Below, in pieces: positions 49,839-59,252 of a DNA stretch of 63,234 nucleotides (its first letter is position 1; every line of letters starts with the position of its first letter). The DNA is from Verrucomicrobiota bacterium. GTDB lineage: Bacteria; Verrucomicrobiota; Verrucomicrobiia; Opitutales; Puniceicoccaceae. The stretch spans positions 1 to 63,234 of the forward strand of contig JBCDMB010000018.1 in assembly GCA_038744685.1 (NCBI GenBank). The letters run 5' to 3'. The position numbers and the translations under genes are program-made. A model generated the notes under the pieces. That model saw only the letters and a list, made by a program, of their open reading frames with translations, was not told where the DNA came from and made no database searches.

Positions 49839-50782
49839 GTGCTGTGAATCGAGTCGCCTACTGCATTGAGGCGAACCTGCAAGTAGTCGAGATACTCATG
49901 AAGGCCCTGCTCAAAAATCTCTTCTAAAGTGACGTAGGTGAGATCACTGAAAAGGCGCCCACACTCTCTCTCGGCCTCGTTGGAGAAGCGATCAACGTTC
50001 CGGTTGTTGGAAATCATCTCCAAGTTTTGTCCGACTTTCCCCAGGGAGAAGCGGACCGCTCGTGGAAACTTCGCCGAGAAAAGCAGAAACTCTGTCACCA
50101 AAGCGGGATCAACGTTTTTTACGTAGTTGCGGTGATAGGCCTCAAAGGCACTGCATGAGCGAAGAACAGCTGTCCATTGGGCCGTATCAACGATGCCTCC
50201 AACGTCATCCACGCTGGGAAGTAGAATGTGATACTTGATATCCAGAATGCGGCTCGTTTTGTCGGCTCGTTCGAGGAACTTTCCGGATTCCATAAAATAG
50301 TACCCGAGTCCGCGAACTACAATCGATTCGACCAACCCCTGAAAGAGTTGTGAAAAACTCTGAATCTTCTGGTAAAATTGATAAGGTCCAAGTTTCCAAA
50401 CCTCCTTAGATCCCGAGTTTCTTAGATTGAGGTAGGCGTCGTTGATTGCCTCGAAGACCTCGCTGGGGATTTGGTCTCGAATGATCCTGGCATTCTGCCG
50501 GGCAGCGATCAGGCAATTGATAATCGAGTTGGGATTCTCGGAGTCGAAGGTCAGAAAGTCGGTAGCCGAGCGAGAATCCGGTTGATAGCCGAGGGACTTG
50601 AAGAGTTTCCAGTCTCCGGTGCTTCGAATAATGGGCTCCCAGTGTTCGATGAGTCGGGAGTCATTCAGATCCCGGAAATCCGTGAGGATGTTTAAATTAA
50701 CGTCGAGGAGACGGGCTATATTGTCTGCCCGCTCGATATAACGGCCAATCCAGTAGAGGGACTCTGCTACTCTAGATAACAT
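49811..50782 (-). CDS. Alpha-E domain protein (COG2307)
   Basis: A 323-residue all-helical protein. The start at ATG 50782 gives MLSRVAESLYWIGRYIERAD, the standard opening of the alpha-E family; a longer frame into the ATP-grasp gene is not needed. The ESLYWxGRYxERA pattern and later CSAFEAYHRNYVKN are conserved signatures. It starts one base after the ATP-grasp stop, so the two proteins are made together. The pair is predicted to form a peptide or amino-acid ligase system; the alpha-E part has no known activity of its own. It is the split counterpart of the C-terminal half of the fusion at 41192-43657. Confidence 0.94.
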   Translation of the reverse strand: MLSRVAESLYWIGRYIERADNIARLLDVNLNILTDFRDLNDSRLIEHWEPIIRSTGDWKLFKSLGYQPDSRSATDFLTFDSENPNSIINCLIAARQNARIIRDQIPSEVFEAINDAYLNLRNSGSKEVWKLGPYQFYQKIQSFSQLFQGLVESIVVRGLGYYFMESGKFLERADKTSRILDIKYHILLPSVDDVGGIVDTAQWTAVLRSCSAFEAYHRNYVKNVDPALVTEFLLFSAKFPRAVRFSLGKVGQNLEMISNNRNVDRFSNEAERECGRLFSDLTYVTLEEIFEQGLHEYLDYLQVRLNAVGDSIHSTYFGAVTED

Positions 50783-50783
50783 G

Positions 50784-52223
50784 TTATCGATCTCCGTAGA
50801 GCACCCAAGTGTCCTTACTGCCACCTCCCTGCGAAGAGTTCACAACGAGTGATCCTTTTCGGAGAGCTACACGGGTCAGACCTCCGGGCAGAATATTAAT
50901 CTTCTTCCCGCAAAGTATGTAGGGCCGCAGGTCAACGTGCCGCCCCTCGATCCCTTCTGAGGTGATTGTTGGATGTCGAGAAAGGGAGATGGGGGGCTGT
51001 GCGATAAAGTTCCGTGGCTTCGTTTTGATGAGGTCCCTAAATTCGCTGATTTCTTTTTCGGTTGCCTGCGGGCCAATCAACATTCCGTAGCCGCCCGCTT
51101 CGTTTGCCGACTTGACGACGAGGTTTTCAAGGTTTTCGAGAATGTAACCGCGTTCCTTTTCGTCGGATGCCAAATAGGTATCGACACTCTCGAGAATTGG
51201 ATCTTCGTCCAAGTAGAACCGAACCATGTCCGGAACGTATTTGTAGATCAATTTGTCGTCTGCAACGCCGGTTCCGATTGTGTTCGCAAGACTAACATTG
51301 CCCCTGCGGTAGGCATCGACGAGTCCAGCCACCCCCAAGAGCGAGTCTTTACGGAAAACATCAGGGTCGAGGAAATCGTCGTCGATTCTCCGGTAGATAA
51401 CGTCGACTCGCTGCAACCCTTCGGTGGTTCTCATGTAGACAAAGCCGTCTTCGACCACGAGATCACTCCCTTCCACGATCTCGATTCCCATCCTTCGGGC
51501 GAGCAAGCTGTGCTCGAAGTAGGCACTGTTGTAAACGCCCGGCGTTAGAAGGACCGCGACGGGATCGTCGACTCCATCGGGAGCTATATACTTAAGTGTC
51601 GCAAGAAGATCTTCGGTATATCGCTCAACTGCCCGGGTTCCTGATTTTGGGAAAAAGTGGGGGAACACCTTCTTCATCGCATCCCGATTCTCGAGAAGGT
51701 ACGATACCCCGGATGGGGAGCGCGCATTGTCCTCAAGAACCAGATACTTCCCTTGACGATCCCTGATGAGGTCTGTGCCACAGATGTGAATGTAAATGTC
51801 CTTGGGGACAGGAACATTCATGAACTCCGGCCGGAAATGCGCTGCGGACTCGACGTGTTCACGGGGGATGATCCCGTCGGTAATAATTTTCTGTTCAGAG
51901 TAAATGTCCTTCAGAAAAAGATTCAGAGTCTCCATCCGCTGAGTGAGACCCTTTTCTAGAAACTCCCACTCGGCCGCCGGAATGATCCGTGGAAATAGGT
52001 CGAACGGAAAAATTCTTTCCGTTCCCTGGTCATCGTCGTAAACCGTGAAGGTAATGCCCTGCCTGAGAAACGCCCGGTCGACGGCTTTTTGCTTTTGAGA
52101 CATCTCTTCTGGATCAAGGCTTTGGAGCCTGTCAATGAGGGCCAGGTAGTGCGGGCGCACAGAACCGTCTTCTTCAAACATTTCGTCAAAGAAATCTTCT
52201 ACTTGATACCCTGAGAAATCCAT
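50784..52223 (-). CDS. Circularly permuted type 2 ATP-grasp protein (COG2308), intact copy
   Basis: A 479-residue predicted amide ligase. The permuted ATP-grasp motifs are complete: [61 protein letters not shown] and [10 protein letters not shown], with the end [20 protein letters not shown]. It is directly followed by its alpha-E partner. In other genomes this pair often accompanies a transglutaminase-like protein and the Anbu proteasome homologue; neither is in the window. The substrate is unknown. The complete set of motifs contrasts with the fused paralogue nine kilobases away. Confidence 0.94.
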   Translation of the reverse strand: MDFSGYQVEDFFDEMFEEDGSVRPHYLALIDRLQSLDPEEMSQKQKAVDRAFLRQGITFTVYDDDQGTERIFPFDLFPRIIPAAEWEFLEKGLTQRMETLNLFLKDIYSEQKIITDGIIPREHVESAAHFRPEFMNVPVPKDIYIHICGTDLIRDRQGKYLVLEDNARSPSGVSYLLENRDAMKKVFPHFFPKSGTRAVERYTEDLLATLKYIAPDGVDDPVAVLLTPGVYNSAYFEHSLLARRMGIEIVEGSDLVVEDGFVYMRTTEGLQRVDVIYRRIDDDFLDPDVFRKDSLLGVAGLVDAYRRGNVSLANTIGTGVADDKLIYKYVPDMVRFYLDEDPILESVDTYLASDEKERGYILENLENLVVKSANEAGGYGMLIGPQATEKEISEFRDLIKTKPRNFIAQPPISLSRHPTITSEGIEGRHVDLRPYILCGKKINILPGGLTRVALRKGSLVVNSSQGGGSKDTWVLYGDR

Positions 52224-52349
52224 TCGACCGGGAGGTTGTCAGGACCTTGGTTGAAATCCAACTAAATTCAGGGCGGTTCTTCAATTCGAACTTTGCCTAA
52301 GCGTTGTTGTCTGGGAGACTTGTATTACTCAGAGTCTAAACCTTGAGAA

Positions 52350-53261
52350 TTGATGAAGCCGGAATTTATATGCATCGGTGCCATGAAAGCTGGAACTTCT
52401 TGGCTGTTCAGAAGACTAAGGGAACATCCTGAGTTCTCGCTACCTCCAGTAAAGGAGATGCACTATTTTGATCGGTCTTCTTCGTATCCTTCCTTAAATA
52501 CTCTCGCAGAGACCAAGTTACTCAGTCGACTCTGGATGCGCGACTACATCAGAACGGGGGCAAAAGCCGTATTTGGATCTCTCAAGTCGAGAAATGTGAG
52601 GTTGGCGAAATGGTGGATGCTATACTATTTCCACAACTTTTCTGACAAGTGGTATATAAAGCTCTATGAAATGCAGCCTGGAATCACTGGCGATATAACG
52701 CCGGGCTATTCCATTTTAAATCGAGAAGATGTTGAGCGGATACAGAAGGTCGCTCCTCGGGCGAAACTGATTTTTTTGATACGTAATCCTATCGAGCGAG
52801 CATGGTCGCATTATCGATTCACAGAGAAGCTTGGTGGCTCTATAGAGCTAGATAATCTCGCGGGATTTAAGGCTTTTATCGATTCTTCGCGTCAATCACT
52901 TCGGTCAGATTACTTGCGCACGATCGACTTGTATTTGGAAGTTTTTGATTCTAGCCAGCTGATTCTGGGGTTCTACGATGCCATCCAGGATCAGCCAGAG
53001 GCTCTGCTTTCAGGGATATTGGATCACATTGGGGCGAAAAACACCGCGGAACACGGACGAGTGAGTCAGGTTGTCAACAGATCAAGAGAGGTGGAAATTC
53101 CCGAGTCCTACCGGAAATACCTTGAGAGCAAATATTATGGGGAACTGAAAGAGCTCTCCAATCGATACGGGAGCTACGCTTCGAAATGGTTCTCTCGTGT
53201 CTCAGATGAAGAATCAGATCAGGAGAATGGAGTAGAGCTTTCCGCGGTGGTTTACCCTTGA
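52350..53261 (+). CDS. PAPS-dependent sulfotransferase
   Basis: A 303-residue cytoplasmic sulfotransferase. The 5'-phosphosulfate loop is GAMKAGTSWLFRRL (residues 10-23) and the 3'-phosphate site is LIFLIRNPIERAWSHYRF. This is the arrangement of the heparan-sulfate/NodH-like group, which transfers sulfate to sugars or other polymers. Parts of the gene look richer in A and T than its neighbours (for example 52620-52680), which may mean later acquisition; no repeats or integrase flank it. The target may be an exopolysaccharide or a lipid A sugar, but nothing nearby fixes it. Confidence 0.9.
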   Translation: MMKPEFICIGAMKAGTSWLFRRLREHPEFSLPPVKEMHYFDRSSSYPSLNTLAETKLLSRLWMRDYIRTGAKAVFGSLKSRNVRLAKWWMLYYFHNFSDKWYIKLYEMQPGITGDITPGYSILNREDVERIQKVAPRAKLIFLIRNPIERAWSHYRFTEKLGGSIELDNLAGFKAFIDSSRQSLRSDYLRTIDLYLEVFDSSQLILGFYDAIQDQPEALLSGILDHIGAKNTAEHGRVSQVVNRSREVEIPESYRKYLESKYYGELKELSNRYGSYASKWFSRVSDEESDQENGVELSAVVYP

Positions 53262-53379
53262 AAGTCGTGCCGGTCTTTTCCGTCCGTCTCCAATCATAGG
53301 GAGAAGCAGATAGTCAGCCCTAGGCTCGTTGCCAGCGTTTTACTTGAGTCTTTTTCCTCTGGTGCCTACTCTCCATTGT

Positions 53380-53832
53380 ATGAAAAACGACGTTCAGCTG
53401 GTTGAGGTGAAAGGGGTCATGCCGACAGCGAATGGCTGTGCGGTCTTTCTGGGGAACGAGGAGAAGGTATTTGTCATCTATGTGGACCAGGGGATCGGCA
53501 ACACGATCTCAATGACGATCAACAACGTGAAAAAGGAACGGCCGATGACCCACGATTTGATAGCTAACATTTTTCAGGGGTTCGGAATTGAGTTGGATCG
53601 AGTGGTCATCAATGACGTCGACGAAGGAACTTTCTACGCGAGGATGATCCTTCGCATGGAAAACGAGATCGACACGAAGCTAGTGGAGATCGATGCGCGC
53701 CCGAGCGACTCCTTGGTGATGGCCCTGCAACAGAAGAAGCCGATTTTTGTAGATCGTGAGGTGTTGAGCAAAGTCGACGATATGTCTGAGATTCTGGAAC
53801 GCATCGTGAATCAGGATGGAACTGACGAATGA
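53380..53832 (+). CDS. Bifunctional nuclease (BFN/DUF151) domain protein
   Basis: A 150-residue DUF151 protein. The start at ATG 53380 gives MKNDVQLVEVKGVMPTANGC; a longer frame from 53329 adds 17 unrelated residues. Conserved features are VFLGNEEKVFVIYVDQGIG, the acidic stretch VVINDVDEGTFYARM and the signature IDARPSDSLVMAL. Plant and Thermotoga homologues have been reported to act as nucleases; the bacterial role is uncertain. Its stop overlaps the start of the AsmA-like gene by four bases. Confidence 0.9.
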   Translation: MKNDVQLVEVKGVMPTANGCAVFLGNEEKVFVIYVDQGIGNTISMTINNVKKERPMTHDLIANIFQGFGIELDRVVINDVDEGTFYARMILRMENEIDTKLVEIDARPSDSLVMALQQKKPIFVDREVLSKVDDMSEILERIVNQDGTDE

Positions 53833-56800
53833 AATGGGTGCGCTGGCTGATCGGGGCAATCGTATTATTGCTCTGCGGTATCGGGGTCTTGTTCATTCCA
53901 TCCGTTCAAAAAGCAATTTTCGTAAGCGTAGTTTCGACTGACGAAAGGAGGGTTAGCGTTGATACCTTTCGTTTGGGCCTGTCTGGTCTGAAAATTGAGG
54001 GATTAGAGTTTTCGAGTCCGGAAATTCTTGCCCGAGTGCCGAGTGTAGAGGCGTCCTTTTCGTGGAGTGAACTTTTCCGAAAGAGGTTACGCGTAAACGA
54101 GATCGTGGTACGTGATTTTACCTTACAGTTTGCGGGAGAAGCTGAAACGGTAGAGAGAAAGGATACCGAAATTACTCTTCCCCAGGGCTTTCGAGGGATT
54201 CTGGGGAACCGTGTCCCTCTCGAGCTAGGATCCGCTTCGATTTCGGGTACCATAGTGACTGCGGAGGGCGGGTCGGCTGAAGTGAATGCGATGGGTGGCA
54301 ATCTCTTGGCTGGTCAGACGAGTGAGTTTTCAGTGACCCTTTCGCCGGATGCCGATGCGGCTTCAGCGATCCCGGAGGTTACAGCAACTCTAACCACCTT
54401 TCTAACTGCCGAAGCAGACGTCGGATCTCTCAACCTTCGTGTCGTAGCAGAATCAAGACTTCCCGAGGTGGAAGGGGAAATCGAACTGCTTGCGACCGCC
54501 GAATCTTCTTCATCGGGAGAGGACTACACGGTCGAACTTCTATCTGAAGACCTGTTGAAGGACGGCACCCTCGGCCTTACCGGAAAGTGGATCGAGTCCA
54601 CAGGTCTCCTCGAGCTGGCCTTTGAGGCGGAAATTGTTGATCTAGACGTTGTCCGGGCTTTCTACGAAGGAGAGCTTCCAGAAGTATCGTGTTTCTTGAG
54701 TGGCCAGACTACGATCCGTCCGGGGGAGGGAATGTCGACCGGACATCTATCCTTCTCTCTAGAATCGGGTGAAGACCTTATCCCAAATCTCAATCAAGCG
54801 GTTACGAGTTCCGGGCGCTTGAGTATAGAAAGAGTGGAAAAAGGATTGTTGGTCGATGAGTTCGAGATAGAGGTTTCGCCAAAAGATTCTGAAAAGGAAT
54901 GGCTGGCTTTGCGGCTTCTCCGACCCCAGATTTTTGCAGTAGGAGAAGTGCTCTCAGTAGAAGACGGTGATTTTGCTGAGATTGTCTTCTCGCTGCCCTC
55001 GGAGTTTTTGCAGGGGTTCTTGGTGGACCTAGAGGTCGGTGATCTTACCGGAACTATGGTAGGGTCTGTCGAGGGGGACTCCTATCTCCTGAGAGCGACT
55101 AGAGACTGGGAAATTGAGTTGGCAGATGCTGATTGGGATGGCGACCGACTGAAGGTCTTGGGCCAGCCAAGCTTTTCCCTCAGCAATGAGTCCCTGAAAG
55201 CGGAGGGTTTGGTCAGTGTCCAATCAGGTGGCTCCAGCCTCAACTTTGATTTGGACGTCGAGGGCTCAAGGGAGCTCAATGACGGCGTTCGGGTTGGTTT
55301 GGTTGTCGACGGCGATTTACGTGCGGCTTGGCCGATCTGGCCGACAGGGCGGGATCTTATCGGAGGGTTGGTCACTGGTAAATGGGACCTGATTATCGAC
55401 GACAGGATCTCGGGCGAGGGAGCGCTCGGAATGACCGAGATTGAAGGAGAAGGAATTTTGATCGATGAAGTTCAGGTTCAGCTCGAGGATTTCTCAATCG
55501 CCACCGAAACACCAATGAACTTCTATGCCAATGCGGATCTCGAGTGGCTGGCGAACGGCGGTAGGTCTCGGATTGAGGTGACTGAACTCGAGGGTTCTCA
55601 AAATGAGACCGAACGCTGGAGGTTTCGATTGCCGAAAGTTCTAGCACAGTTGGATCAGCGCTCATTGCAGATTCTCCAGAAACAATCTGTTCAACAGCCA
55701 AGCTCAATGCCTGAAAGACCATTTGATCCGTCGGTTTTCCAAGCGATGTTTGAACCACCCGCAATTCCCGTTGACCTCGATCTACTGGGTGCCGAAATCG
55801 AGTGGACGGACGGTAAGAGTCAGTTGAAAGCGGATGCTTCAGTGAAGAGTCTTGTGGCGGGCGAGAGTGGAGAGATCGTGCTGGCCGGACGAGTGCAAGA
55901 CTTGGCTTCTGGGCGAAGCGCAAACGCGCAAGTCGAAGGAAAAGTGGAGATTGATGCCGCTGCAGCGTTACGAAGTGCGACAGCGACCGCTTCAATTGAA
56001 CCCGATTCCGCGGTTCAGGGATTTGAAGCTGTTTTTCTTGATCTGGCCTACCGACCTTCCTCTGATTTGGAACCCTTGTCGCTGCGCTGGCTTTCTGAGA
56101 GGGATGGATTTCCGCTGCTTTCGATCAGTGGAGCACCTACTGAAGAGGGAGCGGTTTTTTCTGCGGAGGCAGATTTTGCAACGTGGACCCGTTCGCCGTT
56201 GCGAAACTCGTTTCCGAATCTGTCTACCGGGCACCTCAGTGCAGAAGTCAACCTATCGGAGGATTTGTCTTTCACTGCCGACATCGAGGCTCTCACCCCG
56301 CTCGACGCCTTTGATAGCTTTGATGTAGAGGCCAGCGGGTCTCTCCTATCGGCGCCGCCGGTAGAAGCTAGATCTGCACTGAAAGTCACTGATGCAAAAG
56401 GCAGAACGAGCGATCTGAATTTGGAGGTTCTGGGTGATCCGGCTGAAAGAATAGAGGCGATTTTGACCGGACAACGAGTCGACATAGAGAGCCTGCAGGA
56501 TTTCGCCCGAGTGTGGTCAAAACCTACAGAAACGGAGGTGTCTACCTCCCCGAAAAGTGAACCGGGTGATCAGTGGCCGCTGGAGAACTTACCCTTTCCC
56601 GTGGAGGCAAAGTTGGGAATTGCAGAGCTGATTGTTCCGAATCTTCCGTCAGTGAATGCACTGGATGGCCTGATCTCTCTGGCCCGTGACTCCGGCTCCG
56701 TTCGGATGGCCGGTGACTGGCAGGACGAGTCAGAGTTTAGTTTTGAAGCCTCAGTCGAGCGGAAGGATGAAGAGGTTTCTGGGGTAGTAGTTGGAAAAAT

Positions 56801-57578
56801 TGAAGGTCTCGAAGCCACTTCACTCCTCACAAATTTGCAACCTGGTCAAACTCCATCGGTGGAGGGAACTTTCGACACGGCAGTGAACTTTTCGGGTAAT
56901 GCATCGAACCTAGAAGATTTACCTAGTTTTCTTACAGGAACGATCGAGATCAGCGGTAGAAATGGACTGATCCGGTCCTTGAAACCTGAGACGAGAGTTT
57001 CTCGAATCGTGCAGGCTGGCTCTCTCGCGGGTATTGTTTTTGCGGATACACTGAACCGTCCGGGATTGGCGGCGTTGGGTGAGGTGGCTAACCTGTTTAC
57101 CGAAATTCCATTTAGCCAGTTGGTGATTTTGATTGGGCGGACTGCGGCACAGGAAACGACGGTCGATAGTGTTCGTTTGAGAGGCCCTTACCTGAGTATT
57201 GATGGTTCGGGAAGGGTGGCTCCGGGTAGATTGGAAGATGTGGCAACGAATCCGATGAATCTGTCACTGGTCATGGGTAGCAAGCCACCGCTGGCAAGGC
57301 CCCTTCAAATCCTCGGTTTTCTTGGAGATAATAAAAATGTCGACGGATATGTGGAGTGGGCTAGGCCGGTGGTTTTAAAGGGAAGTTTCTCTGAGGTAGA
57401 TACGAGCGAGCTTTGGGGGAGCCTGATTACCGCTGTGAAGCGGGCGGCTACTTTGCAGCCCAAAGACATTGAAGGGATAGACGGTGAGCAAGAATCCGAG
57501 AGGGAAAATGGACGTTCGACGACAGAAGAAATTTTCGAGCAAGGGGCAAACCGACTGCGGGAGTTCCTCAATTTGTAA
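53829..57578 (+). CDS. Giant AsmA-like envelope protein
   Basis: A 1249-residue protein with a single N-terminal membrane helix (about 5-27, RWLIGAIVLLLCGIGVLFI) and a periplasmic beta-rich body. After the anchor, RVSVDTFRLGLSGLKIEGLEF and LRVNEIVVRDFTLQFAG follow the repeating pattern of the AsmA N-terminal domain, and the C-terminal part (LTGTIEISGRNGLIRSLKP, LRGPYLSIDGSGRVAPG) fits the AsmA C-terminal domain. This class forms long hydrophobic channels for phospholipid movement to the outer membrane. It is coupled to the BFN gene upstream. It is the second AsmA-like protein in the window, longer than and not obviously derived from the one at 18070. Confidence 0.82.
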   Translation: MKWVRWLIGAIVLLLCGIGVLFIPSVQKAIFVSVVSTDERRVSVDTFRLGLSGLKIEGLEFSSPEILARVPSVEASFSWSELFRKRLRVNEIVVRDFTLQFAGEAETVERKDTEITLPQGFRGILGNRVPLELGSASISGTIVTAEGGSAEVNAMGGNLLAGQTSEFSVTLSPDADAASAIPEVTATLTTFLTAEADVGSLNLRVVAESRLPEVEGEIELLATAESSSSGEDYTVELLSEDLLKDGTLGLTGKWIESTGLLELAFEAEIVDLDVVRAFYEGELPEVSCFLSGQTTIRPGEGMSTGHLSFSLESGEDLIPNLNQAVTSSGRLSIERVEKGLLVDEFEIEVSPKDSEKEWLALRLLRPQIFAVGEVLSVEDGDFAEIVFSLPSEFLQGFLVDLEVGDLTGTMVGSVEGDSYLLRATRDWEIELADADWDGDRLKVLGQPSFSLSNESLKAEGLVSVQSGGSSLNFDLDVEGSRELNDGVRVGLVVDGDLRAAWPIWPTGRDLIGGLVTGKWDLIIDDRISGEGALGMTEIEGEGILIDEVQVQLEDFSIATETPMNFYANADLEWLANGGRSRIEVTELEGSQNETERWRFRLPKVLAQLDQRSLQILQKQSVQQPSSMPERPFDPSVFQAMFEPPAIPVDLDLLGAEIEWTDGKSQLKADASVKSLVAGESGEIVLAGRVQDLASGRSANAQVEGKVEIDAAAALRSATATASIEPDSAVQGFEAVFLDLAYRPSSDLEPLSLRWLSERDGFPLLSISGAPTEEGAVFSAEADFATWTRSPLRNSFPNLSTGHLSAEVNLSEDLSFTADIEALTPLDAFDSFDVEASGSLLSAPPVEARSALKVTDAKGRTSDLNLEVLGDPAERIEAILTGQRVDIESLQDFARVWSKPTETEVSTSPKSEPGDQWPLENLPFPVEAKLGIAELIVPNLPSVNALDGLISLARDSGSVRMAGDWQDESEFSFEASVERKDEEVSGVVVGKIEGLEATSLLTNLQPGQTPSVEGTFDTAVNFSGNASNLEDLPSFLTGTIEISGRNGLIRSLKPETRVSRIVQAGSLAGIVFADTLNRPGLAALGEVANLFTEIPFSQLVILIGRTAAQETTVDSVRLRGPYLSIDGSGRVAPGRLEDVATNPMNLSLVMGSKPPLARPLQILGFLGDNKNVDGYVEWARPVVLKGSFSEVDTSELWGSLITAVKRAATLQPKDIEGIDGEQESERENGRSTTEEIFEQGANRLREFLNL

Positions 57579-57604
57579 GGAGTCTTTGCGGACTCGACGC
57601 GATA

Positions 57605-58324
57605 ATGGAAAAAAGAGTTTTGGTAACTGGAGCCAGTTCCGGCCTTGGGAGAGGATTTGTTGAGGCTCACCTAGATCGGGGGGATCAGGTGTATGGTGTA
57701 AGCCGAAGAGTTCCGAAGGACCTGATCGCAAAAGGACTACGGCACTCCTCGATGGATCTCTCTAAATTCACGCCTGATTTGGAGGCGTTTCGCACTTGGA
57801 TTCAACCGGTGCGCCGTTGGGATCTGGTTTATCTGAACGCCGCGAAACTCGGAAGAGTGGGGGATATGCGTGATACTCCTTTGTCCGATCTTAGGGAGAC
57901 GATGGAGGTCAATGTCTGGGCCAACAAATGGATTTTGGATGCGCTTTTCGAAGAGGCGGATTCTGTGGAGGTGGTGATCGGAATATCTACGGGAGCCTCT
58001 CGTTCTGGTAATCGAGGATGGAATGGCTACAGCCTGTCGAAGAGTGCCTTCAACATGTTGATCAAGCTTTACGCCACCGAGCAGTTGAAAACCCATTTTG
58101 TTGCTCTTGCACCGGGACTCATCGAGTCGGAAATGCAGGATTACCTCACTTCCCTTCCGGTTGATGAAAGGTTTCAGTTCACCAAAATCCTAAAGGAGGC
58201 ACGGGGCACGGAGCGTATGCCTGACGGACGGGCATGCGCTGAGATGATTTTGGAACAATGGTCGAAAATCCTCGCAGTCCCGAGTGGAGAGTACGCGGAT
58301 ATCCGGCAGCTGAGAGACGGCTGA
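57605..58324 (+). CDS. Short-chain dehydrogenase/reductase
   Basis: A 239-residue classical SDR. The cofactor motif TGASSGLGRG lies at residues 8-17, NAAKLG occupies the NNAG position, and the active site has Tyr142 and Lys146 in YSLSK with a serine in GISTGAS. An arginine after the first loop (GVSRR) suggests NADP use. The substrate is not determined. It starts 26 bases after the AsmA-like gene on the same strand and converges with the prenyl synthase gene. Confidence 0.92.
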   Translation: MEKRVLVTGASSGLGRGFVEAHLDRGDQVYGVSRRVPKDLIAKGLRHSSMDLSKFTPDLEAFRTWIQPVRRWDLVYLNAAKLGRVGDMRDTPLSDLRETMEVNVWANKWILDALFEEADSVEVVIGISTGASRSGNRGWNGYSLSKSAFNMLIKLYATEQLKTHFVALAPGLIESEMQDYLTSLPVDERFQFTKILKEARGTERMPDGRACAEMILEQWSKILAVPSGEYADIRQLRDG

Positions 58325-58339
58325 ACGCTCTAAAGGACT

Positions 58340-59245
58340 CTAACGTTTTAAGGCTAGCCCAATCTTGCGGCTCAGGCTGACGAAACGACGTTCTCGGATG
58401 TCGTAGTCGTTTTTCTCAATTTCGGTCAGGATTCCGGCATAAACCCGCCCCATCGTCTTGGCGGTTTTCGCGGACTTCTTGTCTAAGAGAAAGAGTAGAC
58501 CTTCCTCGGCAGATTTATACCATCCGCGGGCTTTTTGGATGAGTCCATCAATGTAGTCTTTCCAGTCAGAAGAAGGACCATTTTGGATCAGAGAACTCAC
58601 GCTTAGGTTTCTCGCATGAAGCGACTCCTCCGGAAGGTAAATGCGACCATTCTCAAAGTCTTCCTTAATATCTCTGAGGATATTGGTGAGCTGCATCGCG
58701 AGGCCCATCGCGACGGCGCGAGGATAGGCCTCTTGAGAGCTCACGCCAAACACCCGGCACATCATCAGCCCGACGACCGACGCCACCAGGTAACAGTATT
58801 CCCACAGTTCTTCTTCAGTCTTTATTCGAACCGTTGCGGTGTCACGGTAACAGCCCTCTACAAGTTCATCCAGAAGTTCAACGGGGATCCTGCGGTGTTT
58901 GCAAACCCAGCCAAAAGCAGCGGCGAAGGGAGCGGGGTGCTCTCCGGAAATGATGGTACGGTTGTCAGCCAGAAGCTTCTCTCGGGACGGAAGAAGGTCC
59001 GAAGGCGACGCCTCATCGATAAGATCGTCAATGTAGCGACAGTAGCCGTAGGCCGCATAAGCCTCCATGCGTTTTGCCTTGGTAAGAAAATGTGAGGCAA
59101 AATAGAAACTCTTCGCGTGTTTTCTCGTAGTCTCTTTTGCGTTTTGGAACGACTCTCTAAGTTCCTCCGGGGGACTTAAGCAGTCGTCAATTTTGTCGAC
59201 CGGTAGATTTGGGATACGACGAATAAGCTGTTCGGGAACCGACAC
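58340..59245 (-). CDS. Squalene/phytoene synthase family protein
   Basis: A 301-residue head-to-head prenyl transferase. The two aspartate motifs are DDLID at residues 73-77 and NILRDIKED with Asp192 and Asp196, followed by GRIYLP. KSFYFASHFL is the conserved opening. It joins two farnesyl or geranylgeranyl diphosphates for squalene, hopanoid or carotenoid synthesis; without neighbours such as crtI or hpnC the product cannot be decided. It follows smc by seven bases, so it is in an unexpected operon with a chromosome-segregation gene. Confidence 0.93.
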   Translation of the reverse strand: MSVPEQLIRRIPNLPVDKIDDCLSPPEELRESFQNAKETTRKHAKSFYFASHFLTKAKRMEAYAAYGYCRYIDDLIDEASPSDLLPSREKLLADNRTIISGEHPAPFAAAFGWVCKHRRIPVELLDELVEGCYRDTATVRIKTEEELWEYCYLVASVVGLMMCRVFGVSSQEAYPRAVAMGLAMQLTNILRDIKEDFENGRIYLPEESLHARNLSVSSLIQNGPSSDWKDYIDGLIQKARGWYKSAEEGLLFLLDKKSAKTAKTMGRVYAGILTEIEKNDYDIRERRFVSLSRKIGLALKR

Positions 59246-59252
59246 CTTCCGT

